Positions 35,869 to 44,781 of a stretch of 64,000 nt of DNA are shown here, piece by piece. How positions within the stretch are numbered: the stretch's first letter is position 1; each line of letters opens with the position of its first letter. Source of the DNA: Gammaproteobacteria bacterium (lineage in GTDB: Bacteria > Pseudomonadota > Gammaproteobacteria > Magnimaribacterales > AG-339-G14); NCBI GenBank assembly GCA_019652555.1, contig BPAJ01000002.1, positions 143,014 through 207,013 on the forward strand, in the 5' to 3' direction. Below the pieces are notes generated by a model that made no database searches, was not told the origin of the DNA, and saw nothing but the letters and a program-made list of their open reading frames with translations. A program made the position numbers and the translations under genes.

Positions 35869-36356
35869 ATTCTTTCATAGTCTCTAAAATAAAAGTTAAC
35901 TTCTTCTTTGTCGTCATATCTACTATCTTCGCTAATTAATTTCCATTTATTCCAATCCACTTTTGGGAAGAAAGCATCTCCTAAATATTCTTTATCTACA
36001 TAGGTAATGTATAGATATTCACAGTATTCAAAAAATAGTTCGTAAATATAAGTTCCTCCTATGACGTAGAGATCTTTTTGTTCGGAATTGTTTTTATAGG
36101 AATCAATTACATCTTTAGGCGAATTAAATACTTCTACAGAATCAATTTTGAGATTTTTATTTTTGCTCAAAACAATATTTTTTCTATTGGGAAGGGGCCT
36201 TCCAATAGAGTCAAATGTTTTTCTGCCCATCACAATCCAATTATTTGAAGTAAGCTCTTTAAATCTTTTTAAATCTTCAGAAATATTCCAAGGAAGTTTG
36301 TTTTCATTACCAATGACGTTATTTTTAGAAATAGCACAAATTAGCTTGATGGACAT
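35865..36356 (-). CDS. folA: dihydrofolate reductase
   Basis: The 163-residue enzyme reduces dihydrofolate to tetrahydrofolate with NADPH. It has LICAISKNNVIGNENKLPW at the N-terminus, the acidic active-site residue in the ISEDLKRFKELT helix, NWIVMGRKTFDSIGRPLPNR and VIGGTYIYEL. Its start shares bases with the thyA stop (TAATG), so it is coupled to the enzyme that makes its substrate. Confidence 0.96.
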   Translation of the reverse strand: MSIKLICAISKNNVIGNENKLPWNISEDLKRFKELTSNNWIVMGRKTFDSIGRPLPNRKNIVLSKNKNLKIDSVEVFNSPKDVIDSYKNNSEQKDLYVIGGTYIYELFFEYCEYLYITYVDKEYLGDAFFPKVDWNKWKLISEDSRYDDKEEVNFYFRDYERI

Positions 36357-37150
36357 TAAACTGAAATTGGCGCGGAAATACCTGGATGGCTTTCATAGTT
36401 TAAAATTTCGAAATCTTCATAGGTAAAATCTTCTAATTTACTTATCTCAGAATTGATTTTGATAGTCGGTAAATTAAAAGGTTTTCTAGATATTTGAAGC
36501 CTTGCCTGATCCAAATGATTTAAATACAAATGCGCATCTCCTAGAGTATGAACAAATTTACCAGGTTTCAAGTTACAAACTTGAGCAATCATCATCGTTA
36601 AGAGAGCATAAGAAGCAATATTAAAAGGCACTCCAAGGAAGACATCCGCACTTCTCTGATAGAGCTGACATGAGATTTTTGAATCCGCCACGAAAAATTG
36701 GAATAAAGCATGACAAGGTGGGAGAGCCATTTCATCAACCAGCGCAGGATTCCAAGCACTAACAATGTGTCTTGTTGAATTTGGATTATTTTTTATACTT
36801 TCAACAAGGTTTTTAATCTGATCAACCTTTCCACCATTGGGATCTGGCCAAGATCGCCATTGTGCCCCATAAACCGGACCTAAATCTCCATTTTCATCTG
36901 CCCACTCATCCCAAATTGAAACCCCATTATCTTTAAGATATTTAATATTTGTCGAACCAGCTAAGAACCATATTAGTTCGTGGATGATTGATTTCAAATG
37001 AACTTTCTTAGTAGTTACTAAAGGGAATCCTTTTTCTAAATCAAAATGCATTTGGTATCCAAAGATGCTTTTCCTTCCTGTTCCGGTTCTGTCAGATCTC
37101 TCTACACCTTCTTCAAGTATTTTTTCTACTAATTCAAGATACTGTTTCAT
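36356..37150 (-). CDS. thyA: thymidylate synthase
   Basis: ThyA methylates dUMP to dTMP using methylenetetrahydrofolate. The 264-residue length equals that of E. coli ThyA. Features are [18 protein letters not shown], the nucleophilic cysteine in [33 protein letters not shown], and [12 protein letters not shown]. It overlaps lgt by 17 bases and is followed directly by folA; the lgt-thyA-folA neighbourhood is conserved in Pseudomonas. Confidence 0.97.
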   Translation of the reverse strand: MKQYLELVEKILEEGVERSDRTGTGRKSIFGYQMHFDLEKGFPLVTTKKVHLKSIIHELIWFLAGSTNIKYLKDNGVSIWDEWADENGDLGPVYGAQWRSWPDPNGGKVDQIKNLVESIKNNPNSTRHIVSAWNPALVDEMALPPCHALFQFFVADSKISCQLYQRSADVFLGVPFNIASYALLTMMIAQVCNLKPGKFVHTLGDAHLYLNHLDQARLQISRKPFNLPTIKINSEISKLEDFTYEDFEILNYESHPGISAPISV

Positions 37151-37937
37151 TATTTTTTTTTAAACTTAAATATATTAAAACTATACCAAAAATTATCATT
37201 GGTAATGATAAGAGCTGTCCTCTAGTAAAAGTATCAAACAAATCAAATCCTATGTGAGAATCGGGGGTTCTAAAATTTTCTGTAATCGATCTAAAAGTGC
37301 CATACAAAAGCAAGAACATTCCCGATAAAAGCATTTTTGGCGGATTTTTCTTTGCGACTAAAAATAAAATAACAAACATTACAAGACCTTCAAAAAATGC
37401 TTGATAAAGTTGTGAGGGATGTCTTACTAGGCTCAAGGGATCATTTGAATAAATAATTCCCCAAGGCATTTCAGTTGGTCTTCCAAGAAGCTCTCCTCCC
37501 AAAAAATTTCCAATTCTTACAGAACCCAAACCTAATGGCAGATAAATTGCCATATGATCCGATAAATCAAAAAAAGAAATTTTTCTGCTTTCTGAAAAAA
37601 TTAAAAAGCTTGTTAGTACGCCAAGCAGCCCTCCGTGAAATGACAAACCTCCTTCCCAAATTCTAAAGAGAGCCATTGGATCCCTAATTAGATTTTCAAA
37701 TCCATAAAAGAACATATAGCCAATTCTTCCTCCAATTATTGCTCCCAAAACACCATAAAAAATAAAGTCGTCAATAAGCTTCTTATTAATAGTTCCATTT
37801 TTGGGTGCATTGAGTCTAGCAACGTAATTAATTGACAAAATTGCAACTAACCAAGAAATTCCATACCAATAGATTGGCCACCAACCAAAAAATGGAAGAG
37901 GTATATAAAATGCTATGGGATCTATTTCTACAGTCAT
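37134..37937 (-). CDS. lgt: prolipoprotein diacylglyceryl transferase
   Basis: Lgt transfers diacylglycerol from phosphatidylglycerol to the lipobox cysteine of prolipoproteins in the inner membrane. The 267-residue, seven-helix protein has [19 protein letters not shown] with the important His, and the Lgt signature [34 protein letters not shown] follows. Its substrates in this window would include the DctP and DUF3604 lipoproteins. Overlaps with both neighbours suggest a four-gene operon starting at the TSUP gene. Confidence 0.96.
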   Translation of the reverse strand: MTVEIDPIAFYIPLPFFGWWPIYWYGISWLVAILSINYVARLNAPKNGTINKKLIDDFIFYGVLGAIIGGRIGYMFFYGFENLIRDPMALFRIWEGGLSFHGGLLGVLTSFLIFSESRKISFFDLSDHMAIYLPLGLGSVRIGNFLGGELLGRPTEMPWGIIYSNDPLSLVRHPSQLYQAFFEGLVMFVILFLVAKKNPPKMLLSGMFLLLYGTFRSITENFRTPDSHIGFDLFDTFTRGQLLSLPMIIFGIVLIYLSLKKNNETVS

Positions 37938-38734
37938 ACGAAAGTAATGTAAAAGACTCTTAAAGCAGCAATTATGATGAGAACAGAAAATGCTTGCTTG
38001 AGGTATCTACTATCAGTTTTTGCAGAAAGATTGGCTCCAAGCCTTGCAAAGTAAATGCTTGATAAGCCTGTAATTATTACTGCGGGCACGAATGCTGAAC
38101 CTACAAAAAATTCAATATCTTTTGAGGCAATGGGGGCAAACAATAATGCTCCCAAGGCTCCGGATACTGCTAAGGCAAAGCCCATCAAAGAAGAAGTGCC
38201 AATTGCCTTATGAGGATCCAATCCTTTATATAAAAAATAGGGAACCATAAGAATTCCTCCGCCTATCCCAACGAAAGAAGTGACTAATCCCAATAATCCT
38301 GCAACAAAAATCAATTCAAAAGAACTTTTGTGAAGGTTTTTTGTTTTTGGTGAAAAGTCAAAAGCTATTTGAAGAGCTGCCAAAATTAAGGAAATAGCAA
38401 TAATAATCTGTAGAGTTGAGCTTTCTATAAACAAAGCTACATATCTACCTAATAAAGTCATGGCAAAAGCCATCCAAAACATTTTTTTTACGATTTCAAG
38501 CTCGACATTGTTATTTTTAAAATGAATAAATGCAGCCATTGGAATGGTTATAGCCATGGTCGTCATAGATGTACCAGTAGCTAATATGGGAATTATTTCA
38601 GGAGGTAGATCTAATAAATTGAATAAAAAAACATAAGCAGGAACTAAAATCACTCCACTGCCAATTCCAAAGAATCCAGACAAAAGACCAGCTAAGATGC
38701 CTAATAAAACTAAGCCAAGAAAAAATTCAAACAT
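37934..38734 (-). CDS. TSUP (TauE/SafE) family anion exporter
   Basis: A 266-residue membrane protein with eight hydrophobic segments arranged as two repeats, each with the glycine-rich TSUP motif: SGFFGIGSGVILVPAYVF and SFVGIGGGILMVPYFLY. The family exports sulfite, sulfoacetate or other organosulfur anions; the substrate here is unknown. It overlaps lgt by four bases. A TSUP gene beside lgt is a conserved arrangement in gammaproteobacteria, so it may have a housekeeping role. Confidence 0.9.
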   Translation of the reverse strand: MFEFFLGLVLLGILAGLLSGFFGIGSGVILVPAYVFLFNLLDLPPEIIPILATGTSMTTMAITIPMAAFIHFKNNNVELEIVKKMFWMAFAMTLLGRYVALFIESSTLQIIIAISLILAALQIAFDFSPKTKNLHKSSFELIFVAGLLGLVTSFVGIGGGILMVPYFLYKGLDPHKAIGTSSLMGFALAVSGALGALLFAPIASKDIEFFVGSAFVPAVIITGLSSIYFARLGANLSAKTDSRYLKQAFSVLIIIAALRVFYITFV

Positions 38735-38789
38735 GTAGAAGTATGATTATCCCTTATTAAAACAGTCTGATAAACTTTTTCCTTTTTTT

Positions 38790-39560
38790 ATGTGCCTAAT
38801 TGTTTTATCCCTCAATCCAAAAAGTGACTACAAATTAGTTCTTACTTCAAATCGAGATGAATTTTATGAAAGACCAACAAAGAGTATGCATTGGTGGGAT
38901 TCAAGTCCAAGAGTTTTAGCTGGAAAAGATAAAAACTTTGATGGAACATGGATGGCTTTAAGCGAAAAAGGGAAGTTTGCAGCTGTTACAAATGTAAGAG
39001 AATTTACTTCGTTGAGTACTCAAAAAAAATCTCTAGAAAATTTAGCAAGCAGAGGAGATTTGGTAAAAGATTTTGTCTTATCAAACTATTCCGCATCAGA
39101 ATATTTAAACGAAATTGATTGTTTAAATTATCAAGGCTTTAATTTGATTTTATTTGATGGAACTGATGGATTGATTTGCTCAAATAGAGGCTTTGAGAAA
39201 AAACTCAACGAAGGAGAAACCTACGCAATAGGGAATAAACCTATAGAAAATAAATCAGAAAAAATACTTAGCGCAGAAGAAGATTTTGTAAAAATCTTAT
39301 CTTCTGAAATTTCTGGAAAAAATCTTTTTGAAATGATGCAAGCACCGGTCAACAAACCATTGGAATTCTCCGAAGCCTTCACTAAAGAAAATCATGGTAG
39401 GGAGTTCCCTTACAGATTTATAGCTACAGATATTTATGGAACTAGATCTACAACATCCATAATAATTGATAAAAATAATGAAGCCGAAATAGAGGAAACT
39501 TCTTTCAACGAAGCCAGAGAAATAGTTAAATCGAAAAAATTTAAACTTGAGATTAAATGA
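38790..39560 (+). CDS. NRDE (TANGO2-like) family protein
   Basis: A 256-residue protein with the family's N-terminal cysteine (C2) and the NRDE motif at residues 21-24, followed by DEFYERPTKSMHWW and LAGKDKNFDGTWMAL. The domain belongs to the Ntn-hydrolase-like TANGO2 family, linked in recent work to heme trafficking; a bacterial function is not established. It overlaps rppH by four bases and is divergent from the TSUP gene. Confidence 0.9.
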   Translation: MCLIVLSLNPKSDYKLVLTSNRDEFYERPTKSMHWWDSSPRVLAGKDKNFDGTWMALSEKGKFAAVTNVREFTSLSTQKKSLENLASRGDLVKDFVLSNYSASEYLNEIDCLNYQGFNLILFDGTDGLICSNRGFEKKLNEGETYAIGNKPIENKSEKILSAEEDFVKILSSEISGKNLFEMMQAPVNKPLEFSEAFTKENHGREFPYRFIATDIYGTRSTTSIIIDKNNEAEIEETSFNEAREIVKSKKFKLEIK

Positions 39561-40030
39561 CTTTAAAAATTAAGACTGGTTATCGATTGAATGTCGCAAT
39601 GATTGTTCTTAATAAAGATAACAAGGTTTTATTCTGCAAAAGAAGAAATACAGAAAATTGGCAATTTCCTCAAGGAGGTGTAGATGAAAACGAAAATATC
39701 GAGAGTGCAATGTTCAGAGAATTAAATGAAGAAGTAGGCCTAGAAAAGGATAATGTTGAAATAAAAGCCGTAAGTCAAAATTTAATTTACTATGATATTC
39801 CAAAAAATATTCGATCTAGAGTTCTTGGCGGAAAATTTAGAGGTCAGGCTCAAAAATATTTCTTACTCAAACTTATTTCTGGAGATGTAGATTTAAATAT
39901 AGAAAATACTCCTGAATTTGATAAGTATAGTTGGGTGCCTTTTTGGTACCCATTAAATCAAGTTGTAGATTTTAAAAAAGAAGCATACAGAAGTGCTTTA
40001 ATAGAGCTTAAGAATCAAATAAAAATATGA
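39557..40030 (+). CDS. rppH: RNA pyrophosphohydrolase
   Basis: RppH removes pyrophosphate from the 5' end of mRNA and so starts its decay. The 157-residue protein begins with GYRLNVAMIVLN, and the Nudix box GGVDENENIESAMFRELNEEVGL fits the GX5EX7REUXEEXGU consensus. The C-terminus has PEFDKYSWVPFWYPLNQVV, also typical. It overlaps both neighbours by four bases. Confidence 0.95.
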   Translation: MTLKIKTGYRLNVAMIVLNKDNKVLFCKRRNTENWQFPQGGVDENENIESAMFRELNEEVGLEKDNVEIKAVSQNLIYYDIPKNIRSRVLGGKFRGQAQKYFLLKLISGDVDLNIENTPEFDKYSWVPFWYPLNQVVDFKKEAYRSALIELKNQIKI

Positions 40031-40674
40031 GTAAGTTAGTAATTTTTGACTTAGACGATACGCTTTTATGTGCTGATAGTGAATTTCATTTCACTAAATA
40101 TATCGTTAAACAAGGGATTTTAGATAAAGATTTTTACCTTGAGAAAATTAAAGCATTTGACAAAGACTATCGCTCTGGAAATTTAAATTTTAATGATTAC
40201 ATGAGATTTCTTTTGTATCCATTGATTGGAAAAACCAAAAAAGAAGTAGATTTATTGGTTACAAGTTTTATAAATTCTTCGAAGGATATTTTGATTGATG
40301 ATTTAACTTTCGAGCTATTAGAAAAACATAAAAAAGATGATTTGCTAATTGCTTCAGGAGCTTTAGATTTTATAGTTCAGGGGTTTGCTAATTATTTCGG
40401 AGTAGATGAGTTCATAGGAACAAAAACAGAGTTCGTGGAAGGTAAAGTGACAGGCGAAACTACAGGAGAGCCAAATTTTGATAAGGGCAAATTAGTGCAT
40501 GTTTCAGAATGGTGTAGAAATAAAAAATTAAACTTAGAAATGGCTACTTTCTACACAGACTCAATACATGATTTGCCTTTAGTAGAAAAATGTAAAAATT
40601 CTATAGTAGTATCACCTGATGAAAGGCTTAAAAAGCACGCAGAAAATAATAATTTACAAATAATTAACAGATAG
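40027..40674 (+). CDS. HAD-IB family phosphatase
   Basis: A 215-residue haloacid dehalogenase-superfamily hydrolase. The nucleophile motif is FDLDDTLL (D8 and D10), motif II is in LIASGALDFIVQGFANYFGV, and motif III/IV is FYTDSIHDLPLV. It resembles SerB-like IB phosphatases. A homologue next to rppH in Pseudomonas has, as I recall, been implicated in histidinol-phosphate hydrolysis, and hisB in this window lacks a phosphatase domain. That makes histidinol phosphatase a good candidate, but phosphoserine or other substrates remain possible. Confidence 0.85.
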   Translation: MSKLVIFDLDDTLLCADSEFHFTKYIVKQGILDKDFYLEKIKAFDKDYRSGNLNFNDYMRFLLYPLIGKTKKEVDLLVTSFINSSKDILIDDLTFELLEKHKKDDLLIASGALDFIVQGFANYFGVDEFIGTKTEFVEGKVTGETTGEPNFDKGKLVHVSEWCRNKKLNLEMATFYTDSIHDLPLVEKCKNSIVVSPDERLKKHAENNNLQIINR

Positions 40675-40683
40675 CCAAATCTT

Positions 40684-41895
40684 ATGAATCTAAGTGACGA
40701 TATATCTAAGATAAAAGAAGAATATCAAAAATTCAAAAATTCAAAAAAACTTCTAGACTTAACTAGGGGCAGACCTTCCTCTGAACAACTAGATTTGTCT
40801 GATAATTTGGAAACTGTAATGAAAGGAGACTTTATTCAAGATAAGGTTGATACAAGAAATTATGGACTTCTTGAAGGACTTCCTTCTGCTAGAAAATTAG
40901 CCGGCTGGGTTCTTAACGCTGATCCAAAAAATATTCTTGTAAACGGTACTAGTAGTTTGACTTTGCTAGGACATTATTTGCACAGCATGATTTTTCATGG
41001 CGATGGGCAAGTAGCCTGGAAAGACCTAGATAAAGTAACTTTTTTGTGTCCGGTTCCCGGATATGATCGTCACTTTGCAATGTTGGAAAAATTAGGAATA
41101 AAAATGATTCCTGTTCCTTTAGAAGGAGATGGTCCTGATTTGGATTCAATAGAAAATTTGTTAGAAACTGATGAATCTATAAAAGGGATGATTTGCGTAC
41201 CCAAACATTCAAATCCCACTGGAGAGATTTTTTCTAGAGAAAAAATAGAAGCTTTGGCAAGCATAAACAAGGATGGTTTCAAAATTATTCTTGATAACGC
41301 CTATGCAGTTCATGATTTTGATGATTCAAAAAAACTTCCTGATATAGAAAAAATTTTCATTGATAAAAATTCACATGATTCTCTCATTATGCTTGGAAGT
41401 ACCAGTAAGATCTCATTAGCTGGATCGGGTTTGGCGTTTATTTCTTTGTCGCCAAAAAATATGGAAAATTTTGTTAATTATTTTTCTAAGTTTTCTTTGG
41501 GCTCTGACAAAGTAAATCAAGCAAGACACACTAGGATTTTTAATTCAAAGAAAGCACTTACAGAGCACATGCAAAAATTAGCAAAAATAATCAAACCTAA
41601 GTTTGATCTTGTTCAAGAAAAGTTGCATGAATTGCCGGATGGTTTAGCAAAGTGGACCAAACCAACTGGTGGTTATTTTGTTTCCTTTGATTCTTTAAAT
41701 GGTAATGCTTCAAAAATTCATAAGCTTTGTGAGGAAGCAGGTCTAAAACTCACTCCCTTGGGAGCAACCTTTCCTTATGGCAAAGACTTGGAAAATAAAA
41801 ATATTCGTATAGCTCCCACTCAGGTGGAACTTAAAGAACTATCAGACGCTATGGATTTATTTTGTATTTGCGTATTACTAGCCGAAGAAAGCTAG
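40684..41895 (+). CDS. class I aminotransferase, subgroup Ic aspartate aminotransferase-like
   Basis: A 403-residue PLP enzyme. The opening LDLTRGRPSSEQLDLS, the NYGLLEGLPSARKL segment, SNPTGEIFS and PLP-lysine K242 in GSTSKISLAGSGLAF match the subgroup Ic aspartate aminotransferases (Corynebacterium AspT type) rather than the classical AspC group. It likely interconverts aspartate and oxaloacetate with glutamate/2-oxoglutarate. It follows the HAD gene by nine bases and ends four bases into the convergent hspQ gene. Confidence 0.87.
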   Translation: MNLSDDISKIKEEYQKFKNSKKLLDLTRGRPSSEQLDLSDNLETVMKGDFIQDKVDTRNYGLLEGLPSARKLAGWVLNADPKNILVNGTSSLTLLGHYLHSMIFHGDGQVAWKDLDKVTFLCPVPGYDRHFAMLEKLGIKMIPVPLEGDGPDLDSIENLLETDESIKGMICVPKHSNPTGEIFSREKIEALASINKDGFKIILDNAYAVHDFDDSKKLPDIEKIFIDKNSHDSLIMLGSTSKISLAGSGLAFISLSPKNMENFVNYFSKFSLGSDKVNQARHTRIFNSKKALTEHMQKLAKIIKPKFDLVQEKLHELPDGLAKWTKPTGGYFVSFDSLNGNASKIHKLCEEAGLKLTPLGATFPYGKDLENKNIRIAPTQVELKELSDAMDLFCICVLLAEES

Positions 41896-42224
41896 TTCCT
41901 AGTAACTTCTAAAATCTCGTATTTTTTCCCATCAAATGGACCGAAGTTTTCATGAACATCTGGATGAGCTACGGGCTCTAAAGAGTTATCAGCTAGTAAA
42001 TTCTGTTGAGAAACATACGCAGTGTAAAAGACTTCCTCATTCTCAGCATAGACATGATAGAAGGGTTGATCTTTTTTTGGCCTTATTTGAGCAGGTATGC
42101 TTTGGTACCACTCTTCAGTATTGTTAAATTCAGGATCAACATCAAATATTACACCCCTAAAATCTAGGTGTTTATGTCTGACTACCTGGCCAATTGCGAA
42201 ATTAGTTTCTACTATATCTTTCAT
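41892..42224 (-). CDS. hspQ: heat shock protein HspQ
   Basis: A 110-residue HspQ/YccV-family protein. It contains FAIGQVVRHKHLDFRGVIFDVDPEF, PFYHVYAENEEVFYTAYVSQQNL and HPDVHENFGPF, the family landmarks. In Enterobacteria HspQ is a sigma-32-controlled specificity factor for Lon protease. A sigma-32-type promoter (42251-42279) precedes it here, which agrees. It is 51 bases downstream of zapE and convergent with the aminotransferase gene. Confidence 0.94.
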   Translation of the reverse strand: MKDIVETNFAIGQVVRHKHLDFRGVIFDVDPEFNNTEEWYQSIPAQIRPKKDQPFYHVYAENEEVFYTAYVSQQNLLADNSLEPVAHPDVHENFGPFDGKKYEILEVTRN

Positions 42225-42250
42225 ATTTACATATTAACATTTATACCTTT

Positions 42251-42279
42251 TATATGGAGTCTATCCTTATATTTTCAAG
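42251..42279 (-). promoter_or_regulatory. sigma-32 (heat shock) promoter for hspQ
   Basis: On the minus strand CTTGAAA (42273-42279) is followed after 13 bases by CTCCATATA (42251-42259). The E. coli sigma-32 consensus is CTTGAAA, an 11-16 base spacer, then CCCCATnTA, so there is one mismatch. The hspQ ATG lies 27 bases downstream of the -10 element. The -35 element overlaps the zapE stop codon. rpoH is encoded at 21520. Confidence 0.8.
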
Positions 42280-43327
42280 CCAAATGAGCCTGAGAAAGGT
42301 AATCTTTAGACTGCATCTCAGTTAATCTGCTGATAGTCCTTTTAAACTTTTCTTCAAGCCTAGATTTGACATAAATTTTTTCGGGTAGTTCAGCTGCTGA
42401 AATTATTAATTTTACTCTTCTGTCATAACATTCATCTATAAAAGAAATGAAACGTCTTGCCTCGTCATCAGAATTGATGATGGGTACATCTGACAGAACA
42501 ACGGTATGAAACTCTCTTGATATTTCTATGTAATCTGCAGCACTTCTAGGAGAAGAACAGATTTGTAAAAAATTAACCCACAAGACCCCTTTGGAAAAAG
42601 CCAAGATATCTATTTTTCTATTGTTTATGGTTATAAAACTTTCTTTATTTTTTTTGTTCTGGGTAATTTCGTTGAAAATCTTTTCAATGATTTCACTATT
42701 TTTATCAGATGGATAAAAGTAACTTCCACTTTTTTCTAAAGCTCTTAATCTAAAATCAATATTAGAATTTAGATGATAGATTTCGCAAGCAGTTTCAATA
42801 GCTTTTATAGCTGGCATGAACAGCTTTCTCTGTAACCCCCCCTCATAAAGATTTATTGGCGCTATATTTGAAGTTGCAAAAAAAGATAAATCCGATTCAA
42901 AAAGTTCAGTCATAAATTTGCCAAGCAACATGGCATCTGCAATATCTTCAACATAGAACTCATCAAAGCAAAGACATTCATATTTTTTTGACAAATCTTT
43001 AACAATTTTTTTTAAAGGATCTGTTCCTTCATGTTGTTTTAGGCTTTCATGAAGATTTTGCATGAAACGGTGAAAGTGAAGTCTAATTTTTTTTTCATGA
43101 TTGATTTCCTCAAACAGCATATCCATGAGAAACGTCTTTCCACGTCCGACATCTCCATGAATATAAATTCTTTGAGGATCTGGCTTAGAAAAAAACTGCA
43201 GAATACTTTTTTTCTTATTAATTTCTTGAAGGGAAATATCCAGACGCTCAGCTAATTTGAGCTGAGCATCATCTAAAGAAATTTCTTGGTTTGAGACCGC
43301 TTTTAAATAGTTTTCTTTTAGAGCTAT
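42275..43327 (-). CDS. zapE: cell division ATPase ZapE, with apparent ATA start
   Basis: An AFG1-like P-loop ATPase that modulates the division ring. The first ATG (43126) would begin just after the Walker A motif. The same frame is open upstream and encodes NYLKAV, then GDVGRGKT (Walker A), aligning with the E. coli ZapE start (YLKAL... GGVGRGKT). Upstream of Walker A the frame has no ATG, GTG or TTG. An ATA at 43325-43327 fits best: it lies behind GAGG, overlaps the upstream stop as ATAG, and gives 350 residues. Later motifs: RLHFHRFM, CFDEFYVEDIADAMLL (Walker B), ATSNI and EARRFISFIDECYDR. A one-base sequence error or mutation (ATG to ATA) is the alternative. Confidence 0.85.
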   Translation of the reverse strand: MALKENYLKAVSNQEISLDDAQLKLAERLDISLQEINKKKSILQFFSKPDPQRIYIHGDVGRGKTFLMDMLFEEINHEKKIRLHFHRFMQNLHESLKQHEGTDPLKKIVKDLSKKYECLCFDEFYVEDIADAMLLGKFMTELFESDLSFFATSNIAPINLYEGGLQRKLFMPAIKAIETACEIYHLNSNIDFRLRALEKSGSYFYPSDKNSEIIEKIFNEITQNKKNKESFITINNRKIDILAFSKGVLWVNFLQICSSPRSAADYIEISREFHTVVLSDVPIINSDDEARRFISFIDECYDRRVKLIISAAELPEKIYVKSRLEEKFKRTISRLTEMQSKDYLSQAHLA

Positions 43328-43611
43328 TTTATTTCCTCATGAACAGTAATCTCTGGAGCGCCAGCAAGAAATGGCGCAAGTGCTCCACCCAGTGTTTTAA
43401 AGTGTTCAGTTTGAGAATGATGCGCATGACTTTCAGCATCTTTGTAGATCTCTATCATTTGATAGGTTTGAGGATTATCTGTTTTTAATAAACCATAGTA
43501 AAAGACTCCAGGTTCATTTGCATTTGTTGCCTCAACAAGCTTGAGCATATTTTCTTCAAAGTCTTTTTCGCTACCTTCTTTAATGTTTAATTTAACAAGT
43601 ACTCCTATCAT
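43324..43611 (-). CDS. antibiotic biosynthesis monooxygenase-fold protein
   Basis: A 95-residue ABM-superfamily protein (GVLVKLNIKEGSEKDFEENMLKL, then EPGVFYYGLLKTDNPQTYQMIEIYKDAESHAHHSQTEHF). Such ferredoxin-like dimers include quinol monooxygenases and heme-degrading enzymes, but many have no known substrate. AGGAG precedes the ATG. Its stop codon overlaps the apparent ATA start of zapE, so translation may be coupled. It is divergent from the GST gene. Confidence 0.85.
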   Translation of the reverse strand: MIGVLVKLNIKEGSEKDFEENMLKLVEATNANEPGVFYYGLLKTDNPQTYQMIEIYKDAESHAHHSQTEHFKTLGGALAPFLAGAPEITVHEEIK

Positions 43612-43681
43612 GATTTCTCCTATAATAAATATTATTTAAAAGTTTAGTATATAAGGCTAAATCATATTGGGAGAAAAGAAA

Positions 43682-44299
43682 ATGATTAAGATTTGGGGAA
43701 CCGAAGCCTCAAGGGCAATGAGACCAATTTGGACCGCAGAGGAAATGGGCATAGATTACGAGCTCGAAATGATGCCTTTTCCGCCGAGGATGTTCATGAA
43801 AGAGTATTTGGATATCAACATGTTAGGAACAATTCCTTATTTGATAGACGGTGATGTGAAAATGACCGAATCTGTTGCAATGTCTCAATATTTAGTTGAG
43901 AAATATGGACCGACCGATTTGAGAGTTATGCCTGATGAGCCTGACTATCCAGCTTATTTAAATTGGCTGTTCCACTCTGATGCAACTTTAACCTTCCCTC
44001 AGACGGTTGTTCTTAGATACAAACTTCAAGAGCCGGGTGTTGCAGATGCTGCTGTAGAAGGTTACAGCAGATGGTTTGTTTCAAGATGTAAATTATTAGA
44101 GACAACTTTAAATGACAGAGAATACTTATGCTCAAATCGTTTTACGATTGCAGATATCTGTGTGAGCTATGCTTTTGTTGTTGCAGAATCACTTGGAATA
44201 GATCAAGCATTCAAACCTAATATTAAAAGATACACGGATATGCTTTTTGAAAGAGAGGCCTTTAAAAGATCTAAGTCTTATAAGTTTGAAGAGAAATAA
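43682..44299 (+). CDS. glutathione S-transferase family protein
   Basis: A 205-residue GST-fold protein. The thioredoxin-like domain starts IKIWGTEASRAMRPIWTAEEMG and includes the cis-Pro and SNAIL/TRAIL region LGTIPYLIDGDVKMTESVAMSQYLVEKYG. The helical C-domain has LLETTLNDREYLCSNRFTIADICVSYA. The start at 43682 is chosen because GGGAG lies 10 bases upstream; an in-frame TTG at 43667 has no good site. Substrate unknown; it lies with other detoxification or catabolic genes and precedes the GlcG-like gene by 27 bases. Confidence 0.88.
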   Translation: MIKIWGTEASRAMRPIWTAEEMGIDYELEMMPFPPRMFMKEYLDINMLGTIPYLIDGDVKMTESVAMSQYLVEKYGPTDLRVMPDEPDYPAYLNWLFHSDATLTFPQTVVLRYKLQEPGVADAAVEGYSRWFVSRCKLLETTLNDREYLCSNRFTIADICVSYAFVVAESLGIDQAFKPNIKRYTDMLFEREAFKRSKSYKFEEK

Positions 44300-44326
44300 T
44301 AAAATTTTTTAATCTAGGAGATAAAT

Positions 44327-44755
44327 ATGATTACCCTTAAAGATGCACAAAAAATAGTTGAAGGTTGTTTAAAAAAAGCCAGAGAAGAGAATATGAATCC
44401 TATAACAATTGCAGTTCTTGATACTCGAGGAGTATTAGTAAGTTCAGCAATGGAAGATAATTCAGCTCTCATTAGACCCGATATAGCATTTGCCAAAGCA
44501 TGGGGCTGTGTTGGAATTGGTTTTTCCAGCAGAACAATGAGAGATCTCTATGGCGCTCAACCTGAACAAACTCATTTTTTTAATGCGGCCAGAGCTATAT
44601 CTGGAAATAAAATAGCGCCATCTCCTGGAGGGATAATGATTAAGAAAGGAGATGATGTAATCGGTTCGGTTGGCGTTTCAGGAGATTTACCCGATCGTGA
44701 TGAGATTTGTGCAATAGCAGGAGTAGAAGCTGCAGGATTGAGTTATCAAATTTAA
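44327..44755 (+). CDS. GlcG/HbpS family protein
   Basis: A 142-residue GlcG/HbpS-like (former DUF336) protein. It has ITIAVLDTRGVLVSSAMEDNSALIRPDIAFAKAW-type sequence, FNAARAISGNKIAPSPGGI and IGSVGVSGDLPDRDEICAIAG. Members bind heme or cobalamin derivatives or act in glycolate and aromatic operons; the role is not fixed by sequence. GGAG precedes the ATG. It is convergent with the DUF1295 gene. Confidence 0.87.
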   Translation: MITLKDAQKIVEGCLKKAREENMNPITIAVLDTRGVLVSSAMEDNSALIRPDIAFAKAWGCVGIGFSSRTMRDLYGAQPEQTHFFNAARAISGNKIAPSPGGIMIKKGDDVIGSVGVSGDLPDRDEICAIAGVEAAGLSYQI

Positions 44756-44781
44756 TGAATGCCTAAAGATTAGTTTTCCTA

